From Treponema sp. UBA6367 (GTDB lineage: Bacteria; Spirochaetota; Spirochaetia; Treponematales; Treponemataceae), in contig DJRF01000010.1 of the NCBI GenBank assembly GCA_002437725.1, positions 230,960 to 294,959 of the forward strand: a stretch of DNA of 64,000 nt, written 5' to 3'. Position 1 is the first letter of the stretch. The number at the start of each line of letters is the position of its first letter. The notes under the pieces were generated by a model. That model was given only the letters and a program-made list of their open reading frames with translations. It did not search any database and was not told the origin of the DNA. Made by a program: the position numbers and the translations under genes. Shown here one piece after another: positions 32,682 through 42,851 of the stretch.

Positions 32682-35600
32682 ATGAAAAAACGTTTAGCAA
32701 AAATTAATTTAGGCATTTTCATTTTTTTCCTCATTTTAGGTCTTGTTTCTGCGGTGTTTTTTCCTTTTTTTAAAGGGATTTCAAAAAAAATCCGTTCCAC
32801 TGCTTCTTATTATTGCACGGTTTTTGAAGAAAAAACAAATCTTTTAATAAGCTACAAGAATCTTTCTCCTTCAATTTTTAATGGTCTTAGAATAAGAAAT
32901 ATAATACTGACAGATGTTCAAGACGGCAATAGCATTATCGAAATAAAAAAAATTGATATACATTATAACTTGCTGTCCTTGATTTTTGAAAGAAAACTTT
33001 CCGCTATAAAAAATATAACGATAGATGGTTTTTCTTTTGAATTTGACAAAAATGCTGATAGTTCTGTGTTTGAAAAGATAAAACAGCTTTACTCTGTTTT
33101 ACTAGAGTCTGATAAAAGCAACTCAAAAAATAATTCAAAGGTGAAGGCTCTGACAGCAACAGCTTCTTATGGTGTAGAAGAATTTGAAAAACTTTCTGCG
33201 GTTTTGCCGTTTGACGTATTTTTAAAAAATGTCTATTTAAAATACCGCTTTGATGAAAAGCTTTTTATTCTTCAAATAAAAAAGGTAAATCTTGCGTTTT
33301 TGACGCGTTCTCGGCAAATAATGGTAAATGCGTCCTGCGCTTTTAAGTATTATAATTCAGAAGGTGCAAAGCCTCTTGAAGTTGAATTTTCCGCAGGAGG
33401 CTCAGTCCCTGAAAAATTTAATGGAACTTCTGTTTCTTTAAAAGTTTCATCTCTTTCAAGCGGCTCTCTTTCCTTCGGAAGATTAAATCTTCATTTAGGT
33501 TACCAAAATGGAAGTTTTGATCTTAGAACTGTTCAAAATGCATATCCTGTTTTTTTAAAAGCTGTTTATGATTTAAAATCTTCTCAGGCTGCCGTAGAAT
33601 TAAAAACAGATGATTTAAAACTTGCTTCCTTGTTTATGTTTCAAAAGGAAAACAAGAAGTTCGGAAAAGTAAGGCTTAACTTGTCTGCAGATGCTTCATA
33701 TAATTTTAGTTCAAAACTGGCAGATTTTAATTCTTCTGGAAATGTTATTGTTCCGAAAGAAGTTTTTGATGGCGGATTTTTGCTAGACTACGCTTTGTCT
33801 GGAAATTCTAATGAGGTTAAAGTAGAAAAACTTTCTGTTCTAGGTCAAAAAATTGATGCGTCTTTTAGCGGCGGCTACCTTTATAAAGATATGAATTTTT
33901 CTGGGGAACTTCTTCTTTCTAAGTTTATGCTTCCTTCTGGAACAAATGTTGCTACAGAAATCTTTTTTGAACCTTTGGAAAAAGGTTTTATGGCATTTGC
34001 GCCGCAGTTGCTTCTGGGCGAAAAGTCACTTACAGGTTTGCAGCTTTCTCTTGAGCCTTCTCAGGATTCTATAGATTTTGATTTTGAACTTTCTGACTAT
34101 TCCCACTACGAATCAGATTCACCTGGAATTATAAAGTTGAATGGAAGCTACATAAATGGAATCAAATATGTTCAGGCAAACCTTTCTGCTTCTTCCATTT
34201 ACCTTGACAGTGTTTCAGAAACAGTTTCTTCTGTAGCCGGGAAAAAGACAAATTTTTCTTTTTTAAAAGATTTTTTGTTTAATGGCGAACTGTTTTTTTC
34301 AACAAATTTTAATTCTCTTTCATTTAGCATTCCTTACGCTTTTGTTGCGGATACAACAAAAAATGACCGGTTTTTGTATCTTTCTTTAGATGGCAACGAC
34401 AGTTCAATTCAAGTTAGCCGGTTGGATTTGATTTCTGGCAAAAATTTTTCAAGTTTTTCTGCGCTTTACGAAAAATCTCCTGATAACGACGGAGCTTTTG
34501 TTAGCGCAGATTTAAATTCAGGTTCAATTCCTTACCACTTTGCTGGAAATATACGCGATGGTAATTTGTCTTTGTCTGGCGATTATGGATTTTCTTTTGA
34601 TTTGTATAAATCTTTAGGCAGAATCGACGGCTCTTTATGTATGGAATCATTTCCTGTTTCAATTTCAGGAGCTTTGTTTACAGTTGCTGCCGACACAGGT
34701 TTTTCTTATACAAAGACAGATGGAATAAATGTCAGCATTGCTAGAATAGAAGCTTCGGAAGTTGGCGAAAAAATTATTTTTCATCCTTCAATTGAACTTT
34801 CTGGTTCAGCTTCTAAGTATGGGTTCTTTTTGAATAAAATAACTTATAAGGACACAACTTCAGTTTTAGAAGGAAAGTCGGAGCTTTTATGGAACATAAA
34901 TAATGGTTCTTTTGATTCCGCTTCTCTTTCTTTTGATGCAAAAAATAGTTCAAACTCTGAAAAAGTTTCTATATCGGCAGATGTTTCTTCTGTAAAAGAT
35001 GCTTTAGGAAGTTCTTACTATTTAAATGCTAATATGAATCTTAATCAGTTTAGCTTAAACAGATTTTCTTCGGAACAGAGCGACAATAACACCGTAACAG
35101 CAACAATGATTGCTTCTGGGGCGCTGGACAATCCTTACATCGGGATAAATATAGATTCCATGAATTTAATGGCCGCTGGGAATCTTATAAAAGCAAAAGG
35201 TTCTGCATTTGTGGAAGATAAAAATCTTACATTGAGTTCATTGAATCTAACATATAATAATATTGATGTTTCAAAATTAAAGGCAAATTTTGATTTAAGA
35301 ACTTTTACAGGAACTGCTTCTGCTGTTTTAGAAACTTCTGTTATGAAAAAAAATGTTGTAATGCCATTGCTTTTTGTAATCTCGGATACTGTTATTCCTG
35401 AAGATAAAAAAGTCCCGGAAGAGTACGTTGCAACGCTTTCGTGCGATAAAGTTGAGGGGACCTTTTTTGCAAAAACATTTCCTTTTTCAATAACAATTCT
35501 TCATTCAAAAGGGGATACTTCATTTTTTTCAAGCGCGGAGCAAGGAATTTCTGGCACAGTAAGCCAAGATGGAACTGTTTTTGCCTCTGTTGCGGAAGGA

Positions 35601-37082
35601 AAACCTGTCCAGTTTAATATTACTGGAAATATCGAAGGTAGCAATTTTAATCTTTCTTTTTCAAAGTTTAGCGCTGATTTAGGCGTCTTGTTTAGTTATG
35701 TAAAAATTCCTTACCTTGAAATTTACGAAGGATTATTAAAAGGTTCCCTAAAAATAAGTGGTTTAAAATCTGATCCTGATTTTACAGGCGCGTTTAGTCT
35801 TTCAAATGCTGATTTTAGCCTTCCCGGAATAGTGCCTTCCCATATAACTGTTCCAAAAGCTATTATGACTATGAACCACAATGAGCTTTCAATGCAAACA
35901 GCTAGCGGAATGGTAAAAAAATCTCATCCAGTTTTTGCAGATTTGTACATTTTGTTCGACAGATGGAATCTTGCAAGACTTTCTTCTCATATTTTTATGC
36001 CTAAAAACTCTTATGCTCCTGGCGATGTTAATGTAAGATTTGCCCGCTTTACAGGCGATGCTTGCATCGACTTAAATCTTTTGCTGGAAGATGGCGTTTT
36101 TGATATTACTGGCGAAATAGATGTAAGAAAACTCGATTCAAGGATTATAACAAAGGAAATTGGAGCGGCAAGTAATGCTGTGGAATCTAATTTTCCTATT
36201 CGCACATCTTTAAAAATTAATGTAGGGCAGCACGTTTCTTTTAGGCTGGATCCTCTTTTGAGGGCAGTTTTTGTGCCAAATTCGGAATTTTCATTCAAAT
36301 ATGATTCTAGTGACAAAGATTTTAGGATGGATGGCGAAATTGCTTTGCGCTCTGGCGATATTTCTTATCTAAATCGAAGCTTTTACTTAAAAAGAGGGGT
36401 GTTAAAGTTTAACGGCAACGACCCTTTGTTCAATCCTCTTATAACTGTTCAAGCAGAAACAAGGGAACGCGATGATGATGGCAATGAAATAAGAATTACT
36501 CTTAGCGCGGAAAATCAGCGCTTGCAGGATTTTAACCCTGTATTTTCGTCTGTGCCCGCAAAGTCTGAAGCAGAAATTCGTACAATGCTCGGTCAAATTG
36601 CGCTTGGAGATTCTGAAAATGTAACAAGTTTTCTTATGGCTACAAGTGATTATGCGATTCAATCTCTGTTTGGGCGTAATATAGAAAACAAGTTGCGTGA
36701 TTTTCTTAATTTTGATATATTGTCAGTTAGAACCAATATACTTCAGAATGCTGTAAAACAAACTTTTTCCAACAACTCTTCTGATTCTTCAGAAAAAACT
36801 TTTGGAATTGGTAACTATTTTGACAATTCAACTGTTTATATTGGTAAGTACTTCGGAAGTGATTTGTATGCCGATGCTCTTATGCATTGGACTTACGATG
36901 AAACTAGAGTAGACGACAAGTATACCTTTGGAGGTCTTTTATTCAAGCCAGAGTTCGGTTTTGAATTGAATTCTCCTTATGTGAATATCCGTTGGAATAT
37001 GGCTCCTGATATTGATGCTATTATGAACGGAAGGTTTCTTACTTCTACTTCGGTTACTCTTTCGTGGAAAATTTCTTTATAA
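32682..37082 (+). CDS. tamB: TamB-like translocation and assembly module protein
   Basis: Large inner-membrane-anchored periplasmic bridge protein (TamB/AsmA-like, DUF490) that moves lipids or helps insert outer-membrane proteins. The 1466-residue product has one N-terminal membrane anchor (LGIFIFFLILGLVSAVFFPFF), then long repetitive beta-strand segments expected to form a hydrophobic beta-taco groove. The conserved C-terminal TamB domain begins near residue 1190 (DFRMDGEIALRSGDISYLNRSFYLKRG and FSSVPAKSEAEIRTMLGQIALGD). It is longer than the E. coli protein (~1259). It stands directly upstream of bamA, as in T. pallidum and many bacteria with TamA-less systems, suggesting a BamA-TamB partnership. 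Confidence 0.92.
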   Translation: MKKRLAKINLGIFIFFLILGLVSAVFFPFFKGISKKIRSTASYYCTVFEEKTNLLISYKNLSPSIFNGLRIRNIILTDVQDGNSIIEIKKIDIHYNLLSLIFERKLSAIKNITIDGFSFEFDKNADSSVFEKIKQLYSVLLESDKSNSKNNSKVKALTATASYGVEEFEKLSAVLPFDVFLKNVYLKYRFDEKLFILQIKKVNLAFLTRSRQIMVNASCAFKYYNSEGAKPLEVEFSAGGSVPEKFNGTSVSLKVSSLSSGSLSFGRLNLHLGYQNGSFDLRTVQNAYPVFLKAVYDLKSSQAAVELKTDDLKLASLFMFQKENKKFGKVRLNLSADASYNFSSKLADFNSSGNVIVPKEVFDGGFLLDYALSGNSNEVKVEKLSVLGQKIDASFSGGYLYKDMNFSGELLLSKFMLPSGTNVATEIFFEPLEKGFMAFAPQLLLGEKSLTGLQLSLEPSQDSIDFDFELSDYSHYESDSPGIIKLNGSYINGIKYVQANLSASSIYLDSVSETVSSVAGKKTNFSFLKDFLFNGELFFSTNFNSLSFSIPYAFVADTTKNDRFLYLSLDGNDSSIQVSRLDLISGKNFSSFSALYEKSPDNDGAFVSADLNSGSIPYHFAGNIRDGNLSLSGDYGFSFDLYKSLGRIDGSLCMESFPVSISGALFTVAADTGFSYTKTDGINVSIARIEASEVGEKIIFHPSIELSGSASKYGFFLNKITYKDTTSVLEGKSELLWNINNGSFDSASLSFDAKNSSNSEKVSISADVSSVKDALGSSYYLNANMNLNQFSLNRFSSEQSDNNTVTATMIASGALDNPYIGINIDSMNLMAAGNLIKAKGSAFVEDKNLTLSSLNLTYNNIDVSKLKANFDLRTFTGTASAVLETSVMKKNVVMPLLFVISDTVIPEDKKVPEEYVATLSCDKVEGTFFAKTFPFSITILHSKGDTSFFSSAEQGISGTVSQDGTVFASVAEGKPVQFNITGNIEGSNFNLSFSKFSADLGVLFSYVKIPYLEIYEGLLKGSLKISGLKSDPDFTGAFSLSNADFSLPGIVPSHITVPKAIMTMNHNELSMQTASGMVKKSHPVFADLYILFDRWNLARLSSHIFMPKNSYAPGDVNVRFARFTGDACIDLNLLLEDGVFDITGEIDVRKLDSRIITKEIGAASNAVESNFPIRTSLKINVGQHVSFRLDPLLRAVFVPNSEFSFKYDSSDKDFRMDGEIALRSGDISYLNRSFYLKRGVLKFNGNDPLFNPLITVQAETRERDDDGNEIRITLSAENQRLQDFNPVFSSVPAKSEAEIRTMLGQIALGDSENVTSFLMATSDYAIQSLFGRNIENKLRDFLNFDILSVRTNILQNAVKQTFSNNSSDSSEKTFGIGNYFDNSTVYIGKYFGSDLYADALMHWTYDETRVDDKYTFGGLLFKPEFGFELNSPYVNIRWNMAPDIDAIMNGRFLTSTSVTLSWKISL

Positions 37083-37112
37083 GTATCAGACTGTTTTGTT
37101 TAGTGATTATTC

Positions 37113-37175
37113 AAAACCTAAAAACTGCTGAATCAAGTTCTTTAGTGTAACAGCGTCTTGATTAAGCGTTTTTTT
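37113..37175 (+). repeat. Intergenic hairpin repeat, copy 4 (divergent)
   Basis: AAACTGCTGAATCAAG and CTTGATTAAGCGTTTTTTT form the large hairpin of the family with a T-tract, but the first small hairpin present in other copies is missing. It lies between tamB and bamA and can act as a terminator, so bamA may need its own promoter. No clear -35/-10 pair was seen. Confidence 0.6.
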
Positions 37176-37206
37176 ACAAATTAAATTCTGATTTTTTGGA
37201 GCTTTT

Positions 37207-39627
37207 ATGCGTTCTGTAATTTTTTTGCTAAAAAGAATTCTTCTTGTCGTTTTAGTATTGTTTGTATCAATTCCTGTTTTTTCCCAGGCAGAAAGCGATG
37301 ATTGGTATATGAATAGAGTTATTTCAGAAATCACTTTTGAAGGTCTTGCAAGTGTAAAAAAATCAGAGCTTACTGGTGTTACAAATAAATACGTAGGCCG
37401 CCAGTTTACAGATGAGCTTTACAACGAGCTTTATGAACGGCTTTACGCAATGTCTTTGTTTGAAGATATAGAGCCATACGCAAAGCACGATTCAAAAAAT
37501 CCAGAAAAAGTGATTTTGGTCTTTAGCGTAAAGGAATATCCTGTAATTTCCTCAATAGATTTTAAGGGAAATAAAAAGATTCGTAACAACGAACTTAGAG
37601 ATACAATTTCAATGAAAAACGGAGATGTTTTTGTTGAATCTGCAGCTCTTGTTGATGAGCGCGCTTTGCGAGACCTTTATATTTCTAAAGGCTATTCTGC
37701 TGCAAAGGTTTCTTACAAGACGGAAAGCAAGGATGGCGGAATACATGTTACTTTCGTTGTTTCTGAAGGTTCAAGCACGGTTATAAAATCCATACAGTTT
37801 TCTGGAAACACTGTTTTTTCTGCAAAAACACTAAAAGGAAAACTTTCGTTAAAAGAAGTTGGCTTTTTAAAGGACGGCGCGTTTCAGCGTTCCTCTTTGG
37901 AAACTGATAAGCAGACTATTGTAAATTATTACATGACAAAAGGTTATATAGATGCAAGAATTGTAGATGTAGTTCAAGAAAATTATTTTAATTCTGAAAA
38001 AGACCGCGATGAATTGACAATAACATTTGTTATTCAGGAAGGAGCGCAGTACACCTATAATGGCACTACTATTGCTGGTAATGAAATATTTTCCACAGAA
38101 AAACTTCTTTCGTATATAAAGATAAACGTAGGCGACGTTTTTAATCAGACAAAATATCAAGAATGTCTTTCAAATCTTACAAATCTTTATTATGAAAACG
38201 GTTATATGACCACGGATTTTTCTCCTTCTATAAATAAAGATTCAGAGCGAAGGACTGTCGCTTATTCTATTCATATAACAGAACGTTCTAGAGCCCATGT
38301 TGAGAACATTATTATAAAAGGCAACACAAAAACCAAGGACTATGTAATTTTAAGAGAAATTCCATTAAAGCCGGGAGATGTATTCAGCCGTGAAAAAATT
38401 ATGGCTGGTATGCGAAACCTTTACAATTTGCAGTATTTTTCGAGCATTGTGCCGGAACCTGTAAGCGGCTCTGAAGAAAATTTGGTAGACCTTGTTATAA
38501 ATGTAGAAGAGCAGTCTACAACAAGTTTGCAGTTCGGAGCGACTTTTTCTGGCGTCCAAAAGGAAGGTGACTTTCCAATTTCTTTGTTCTTTAAATTGCA
38601 AAATTCAAATCTCAAAGGGGAAGGAAAATCTATTTCTACAGGTGTAAATATTGCAACTGATGAATTTGCGGTAGATGTTTCTTACGGGCAGTCATGGCTT
38701 TTTGACAAACCTATTCAATTGAGCGAATCTTTGTCTTTTTCTACTTCTGATGAGTCGGCTCTTATTTTAAACCCAATGGCAAGCGGCGCGTTTGATAACT
38801 CGTACTTTTATATGGGGTATAAATCTATTTCCGCAACGTTGGGAACAACTTTGGGGCGCAGATGGACTCCAAATTTCGCGATTCTTACACTTACTGGAGG
38901 AATGGCCAATACTTTGACTAGCAATGCTTATCCAGAAGAACTTTATGTTCCTTTGGATTCTGGTGTAAATAAAAGCGCAAATTCCATTAGGCTAAAAGAT
39001 TCTTTGTTTGTAGCATTTAGCCTTGACGGTCGTGATTTAAGCTATGAACCTTCAAAAGGTTGGTTTGCAAGTCAAAGGCTTTCTTGGTACGGTCTTATTC
39101 CAGCTGTTGAAAAAGAGTTTTATCTTCGTTCTGATACAAAATTGGAAGGCTATTTGACGCTTTTTGATATTCCTTGCTTTAATGGAAAATGGAATTTTAA
39201 GAGTGTTCTTGCAGGCTATGCAGGGTTTTCTTGTATTTTTCCTGTTCCAGGAACCTTGTTTAGCGATTCTAGCAAGCTTTATATCGATGGAATGTTCAAT
39301 GGACGTGGTTGGACCGAAATTAGTTCGCGTTCTCGCGGAAAAGCTATGCTTTCTACAAGAGCAGAACTTAGATTCCCTATAGTTCCAGGAATGATAGGAA
39401 TTGACTTTTTTATGGATGGCGTCGCTGTAAAAAATACTGTAAAAGAAGCTTTTACGGCTCTTTCAGTTGAAGATTTTTATTTTAGCTTTGGGCCTGGCCT
39501 AAGATTTTTATTGCCGCAATTTCCGCTCCACTTGCTTCTTGCAAATAAATTCCGTGTAAGCGATAATGCAGTTCAATGGAATGACACTTGGAAATTTGTG
39601 CTTTCATTTAATATTACTAATAAGTAG
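37207..39627 (+). CDS. bamA: Outer-membrane protein assembly factor BamA
   Basis: Essential outer-membrane beta-barrel that folds and inserts other barrels. The 806-residue protein has a signal peptide (ILLVVLVLFVSIPVFSQA), about five POTRA domains (~residues 35-400; for example ISEITFEGLASVKKSEL, KSIQFSGNTVFSAKTLKG, VENIIIKGNTKTKDYVILREI) and a C-terminal 16-strand barrel of the Omp85 family. It ends in the aromatic-rich WKFVLSFNITNK. Length is near T. pallidum BamA (Tp92/TP0326). ATG 37207 has GGAG at 37198-37201. Followed by the Skp-like chaperone after 12 bp. Confidence 0.95.
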   Translation: MRSVIFLLKRILLVVLVLFVSIPVFSQAESDDWYMNRVISEITFEGLASVKKSELTGVTNKYVGRQFTDELYNELYERLYAMSLFEDIEPYAKHDSKNPEKVILVFSVKEYPVISSIDFKGNKKIRNNELRDTISMKNGDVFVESAALVDERALRDLYISKGYSAAKVSYKTESKDGGIHVTFVVSEGSSTVIKSIQFSGNTVFSAKTLKGKLSLKEVGFLKDGAFQRSSLETDKQTIVNYYMTKGYIDARIVDVVQENYFNSEKDRDELTITFVIQEGAQYTYNGTTIAGNEIFSTEKLLSYIKINVGDVFNQTKYQECLSNLTNLYYENGYMTTDFSPSINKDSERRTVAYSIHITERSRAHVENIIIKGNTKTKDYVILREIPLKPGDVFSREKIMAGMRNLYNLQYFSSIVPEPVSGSEENLVDLVINVEEQSTTSLQFGATFSGVQKEGDFPISLFFKLQNSNLKGEGKSISTGVNIATDEFAVDVSYGQSWLFDKPIQLSESLSFSTSDESALILNPMASGAFDNSYFYMGYKSISATLGTTLGRRWTPNFAILTLTGGMANTLTSNAYPEELYVPLDSGVNKSANSIRLKDSLFVAFSLDGRDLSYEPSKGWFASQRLSWYGLIPAVEKEFYLRSDTKLEGYLTLFDIPCFNGKWNFKSVLAGYAGFSCIFPVPGTLFSDSSKLYIDGMFNGRGWTEISSRSRGKAMLSTRAELRFPIVPGMIGIDFFMDGVAVKNTVKEAFTALSVEDFYFSFGPGLRFLLPQFPLHLLLANKFRVSDNAVQWNDTWKFVLSFNITNK

Positions 39628-39639
39628 AACGAGGTTTGT

Positions 39640-40164
39640 ATGAAAAAGAGTTTTGGTAAGATTGCGTTTTTTGTTTTAATTTTATTTTTAGGAAGTTTTA
39701 GTTTTGCCCAGCAGATTACAAAGTTTGGTGTTGTTGATACTGCAAAAGTTTATAATGCGTATTTTAGAAATTCAGCTCCTGTAAGAAACTATGAAAAAAA
39801 GCGGAATGAATTTCAGCAAGAAGTTAATAGATACACTGAAGAGCTGCAAAAACTTCAGGCAAAAAAAGTTGACTATGAAAAGCAAAATAACGATGCTCTT
39901 GCTCAAAAAACGCAGGCAGAAATTACTAAAAAAACTGATTTTCTGGTAGAATACACAAATGCAAAAAATGTGGAGCTTGAATCTATGCAAAAAACTTTGC
40001 AAGGTTCAGATGTTTTTTATAATAAACTTTACAATACGCTTTCTAAAATCGCCGAATCTGGCGGATATAGTATGATTTTAAGTTTGCAGCAGTCTAATTC
40101 CATTTTATGGTATTCCAATTCTGTTGATATTACTGAACAGGTTATAGCGGAACTCGGAAAGTAA
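39640..40164 (+). CDS. ompH: OmpH/Skp-like periplasmic chaperone
   Basis: Periplasmic holdase that carries unfolded outer-membrane proteins to BamA. The 174-residue protein has a signal peptide (IAFFVLILFLGSFSFAQ), then FGVVDTAKVYNAYF. A long helical coiled-coil tentacle follows (residues ~50-130, KKRNEFQQEVNRYTEELQKLQAKK... NAKNVELESMQKTL), and a C-terminal beta segment. This is the typical Skp layout. It is co-transcribed with bamA and precedes mutS by 6 bp. Confidence 0.9.
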   Translation: MKKSFGKIAFFVLILFLGSFSFAQQITKFGVVDTAKVYNAYFRNSAPVRNYEKKRNEFQQEVNRYTEELQKLQAKKVDYEKQNNDALAQKTQAEITKKTDFLVEYTNAKNVELESMQKTLQGSDVFYNKLYNTLSKIAESGGYSMILSLQQSNSILWYSNSVDITEQVIAELGK

Positions 40165-40170
40165 TTTATA

Positions 40171-42777
40171 ATGGAAAAAGATACATCTCTTACTCCTGTA
40201 ATGCAGCAGTACCTTAAAATTAAAAGTGAACATAAAAATGAGGTTCTGTTTTTTAGACTCGGGGATTTTTACGAAATGTTTAATGAGGATGCGTTAGAAA
40301 TATCGCGTCTTCTAAGTTTAACTTTAACGCATAGAGGAACTGCTCCTATGTGCGGAGTTCCTTATCATGCGGCTAAAGTTTATATTGCAAGGCTTTTACG
40401 TTTGGGCAGAAAAATTGTAATCTGCGAGCAAGTTGGAAATCCAAAAGCAAAAGGTCTTACTGAAAGAAAAGTTGTTGAAATCATTACTCCGGGAACAGCG
40501 CTTGAATCTGAATATCTTGAAGGAAATAGCAATAATTTTCTTGCCGCGATGAGCGTTTCTAAAGGTGTTGTCGGATTCGCTTTTATAGATGTTACTACAT
40601 CTTGCTTTAAGGCGACTTCTTGGCGCGCTAGCGAAATGGCAGAAAGTTTTCCCAAAGAATTAGGCAGGTGCAATCCGAAGGAAATACTTCTTCCTCAGTC
40701 TTTAAAAAACAATGCAACCGTTCAGGATTCATTGGCGCAAATACCAGAGATTTCTATTTCATATTATCCTGATTGGGATTTTAATACTGAACTTGGCTAT
40801 AAAAAACTTACAGAACAGTTTAAAACTCATAACCTTGCATCTTTTGAATTAAAACCTGATTCAGCAGAAGTCGCACCTGCAGGTTTTCTTTTGGATTATC
40901 TTTCTAAAACCACGAATTCTACTGTTCCTCATGTAAGTGGAATTAAAGTCTATCACGATAGCCAGTATCTTGTAATTGATGATTCTAGCAGAAGAAACCT
41001 TGAAATTGTTTCAAATCTTAGAGATTCTTCTTCCAAGTACTCTTTGCTAGAATGTGTAAACCATGCAAGCACCGCTATGGGAATTCGCATGATTAGGCAG
41101 TGGCTTTTATATCCTCTTACGGATATAAAAAAAATCACTTCAAGACAGAATCATGTCGGCTTTTTTTACGGTAATAGAAACCTTTTAGATGAAGTCCGCG
41201 AAAAACTTTCTTGTGTTTTAGACGTTGAACGCCTTGCAGGTAGAATTGCTATGGATAGGGCGCATCCAAAAGATTTGCAGGCGCTTCGTTCGAGCCTTGT
41301 TTATTGGTTAAAAATTAGAAAATCTTTAGAAAACTATGATTTTTCCTTAACCGATGAGCAAAATTCAGTTGAAATAATTGATTTAATTCAAAATTCGATT
41401 GTAGAAAATCCTCCGACTGCATTGACTGATGGTGGAATTATAAAAGATGGCTGGTCTCAAGAGTTAGACCATTGGCGAAATATTCGAGATAATTTTGATA
41501 AAATTCTTGCTGAATATGAAGCTGAAGAAAGAAGAAAAACTGGAATTTCAACATTAAAAATTAAAAATACGAATGCTTACGGTTATTTTATAGAAGTGAG
41601 CCGCGGAAAACTTAGTTCTGTTCCTTCTGATTTTATAATACGGCGTTCTCTTGTAAATGGAGACCGCTTTACCACTGCAAGATTGCAAGAGCTTGAGCAC
41701 GAACTTACAGAAGCTGGCTCTAAAGTTTTGGAGCTTGAAAGAAACCTTTTTGTTGAAGTTCGCAACAAGCTTAAAGATTACGTTTATTACTTAATACAAA
41801 CTGCAGAGGATATTTCTTATATTGATGCAACTGCAAGTTTTGCATATTCGGCTATATTGCACGGCTGGGTCAGACCTGTTTTTTCTTCTTCTAAGGTTCT
41901 AAAAATAGAAGATGGACGCCATCCGGTTGTAGAAATGCATCTTCCTAGCGGAGAATTTGTGCCAAATAGTCTTTCGTTGTCTGCGGAAGATAAGGATTCT
42001 CATTCTTTTGCACTTATAACAGGTCCAAACATGGCTGGTAAGAGCACTTTTTTGCGGCAAAATGCGCTTATTGTGCTTTTAGCTCAAATTGGTTCCTTTG
42101 TGCCTGCAAAATCTGCTGAAATAGGTCTTGTTGACAGAATTTTTTGCAGAGTGGGGGCGAGCGATAATCTTGCCCGTGGAGAATCAACTTTTCTTGTAGA
42201 AATGACAGAAACCGCGAATATTCTTCGTTCTGCAACAAGTTCTTCGCTTGTAATTATGGATGAAGTTGGGCGTGGAACTTCTACAGAAGACGGACTTTCT
42301 ATAGCTTGGGCAGTTAGTGAATACCTTCTTGATAGCATCAAGTGCAGAACTCTTTTTGCCACTCACTATCATGAACTTACAAGAATTGAAAATCCCTCTT
42401 TGATTTTGCTTTGTATGCAAGTTGCTCAGCAGGGAGAGTCTGTTACATTTTTAAGAAAAGTAAAATCTGGGGCAAGTGAAAATTCTTTTGGTATTCATGT
42501 TGCAAGGCTCGCTGGAGTTCCTCAGGTGGTAATTGACCGTGCAAATAAAATTTTGCAGACAATCCAAAGTAAAGCAGAAAATAATTCTTCAGACATCGCC
42601 GAAAAACTAAATTCTTTGCCAAAACAAACTGAACTAATTCAAGTAAAAAATCCTGGTCTTTTTAGTGATGAAGAAATCCTTCTTGATGAAATACTTTCTG
42701 CCGAGCCAAATTCTATGACTCCTATTGAAGCTCTTGAAACAATTGCCAGGTGGAAAAAAACTCTTAGCGGAAGGTAA
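40171..42777 (+). CDS. mutS: DNA mismatch repair protein MutS
   Basis: Recognises mismatches and recruits MutL. The 868-residue protein begins with the mismatch-binding domain carrying FRLGDFYEMF (the Phe-x-Glu wedge), then the connector, core and clamp domains. The ATPase has Walker A ITGPNMAGKSTFLRQ, Walker B SLVIMDEVGRGTSTEDG and LFATHYHEL. A C-terminal region with a helix-turn-helix dimerisation segment completes it. Length fits MutS1. One residue block (SLILLCMQVAQQGESVTFLRKV) differs slightly from the usual NxHMxVxE form. It is 6 bp downstream of ompH, a layout also found in T. pallidum, from memory. Confidence 0.96.
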   Translation: MEKDTSLTPVMQQYLKIKSEHKNEVLFFRLGDFYEMFNEDALEISRLLSLTLTHRGTAPMCGVPYHAAKVYIARLLRLGRKIVICEQVGNPKAKGLTERKVVEIITPGTALESEYLEGNSNNFLAAMSVSKGVVGFAFIDVTTSCFKATSWRASEMAESFPKELGRCNPKEILLPQSLKNNATVQDSLAQIPEISISYYPDWDFNTELGYKKLTEQFKTHNLASFELKPDSAEVAPAGFLLDYLSKTTNSTVPHVSGIKVYHDSQYLVIDDSSRRNLEIVSNLRDSSSKYSLLECVNHASTAMGIRMIRQWLLYPLTDIKKITSRQNHVGFFYGNRNLLDEVREKLSCVLDVERLAGRIAMDRAHPKDLQALRSSLVYWLKIRKSLENYDFSLTDEQNSVEIIDLIQNSIVENPPTALTDGGIIKDGWSQELDHWRNIRDNFDKILAEYEAEERRKTGISTLKIKNTNAYGYFIEVSRGKLSSVPSDFIIRRSLVNGDRFTTARLQELEHELTEAGSKVLELERNLFVEVRNKLKDYVYYLIQTAEDISYIDATASFAYSAILHGWVRPVFSSSKVLKIEDGRHPVVEMHLPSGEFVPNSLSLSAEDKDSHSFALITGPNMAGKSTFLRQNALIVLLAQIGSFVPAKSAEIGLVDRIFCRVGASDNLARGESTFLVEMTETANILRSATSSSLVIMDEVGRGTSTEDGLSIAWAVSEYLLDSIKCRTLFATHYHELTRIENPSLILLCMQVAQQGESVTFLRKVKSGASENSFGIHVARLAGVPQVVIDRANKILQTIQSKAENNSSDIAEKLNSLPKQTELIQVKNPGLFSDEEILLDEILSAEPNSMTPIEALETIARWKKTLSGR

Positions 42778-42851
42778 TTTTTATAGGTAAAAATCGGCTT
42801 TTTATGTAAAAAAAATTGCATTTTCCGTAAACTTTCATAGATATATATCAT

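Noticed and set aside
1811..42805. Shared AAATCGGCTTTTTAT at 1811 and 42791
   Set aside because: A single pair of a 15-mer in 64 kb of AT-rich DNA is within chance, the contexts differ, and one copy overlaps a ribosome site.
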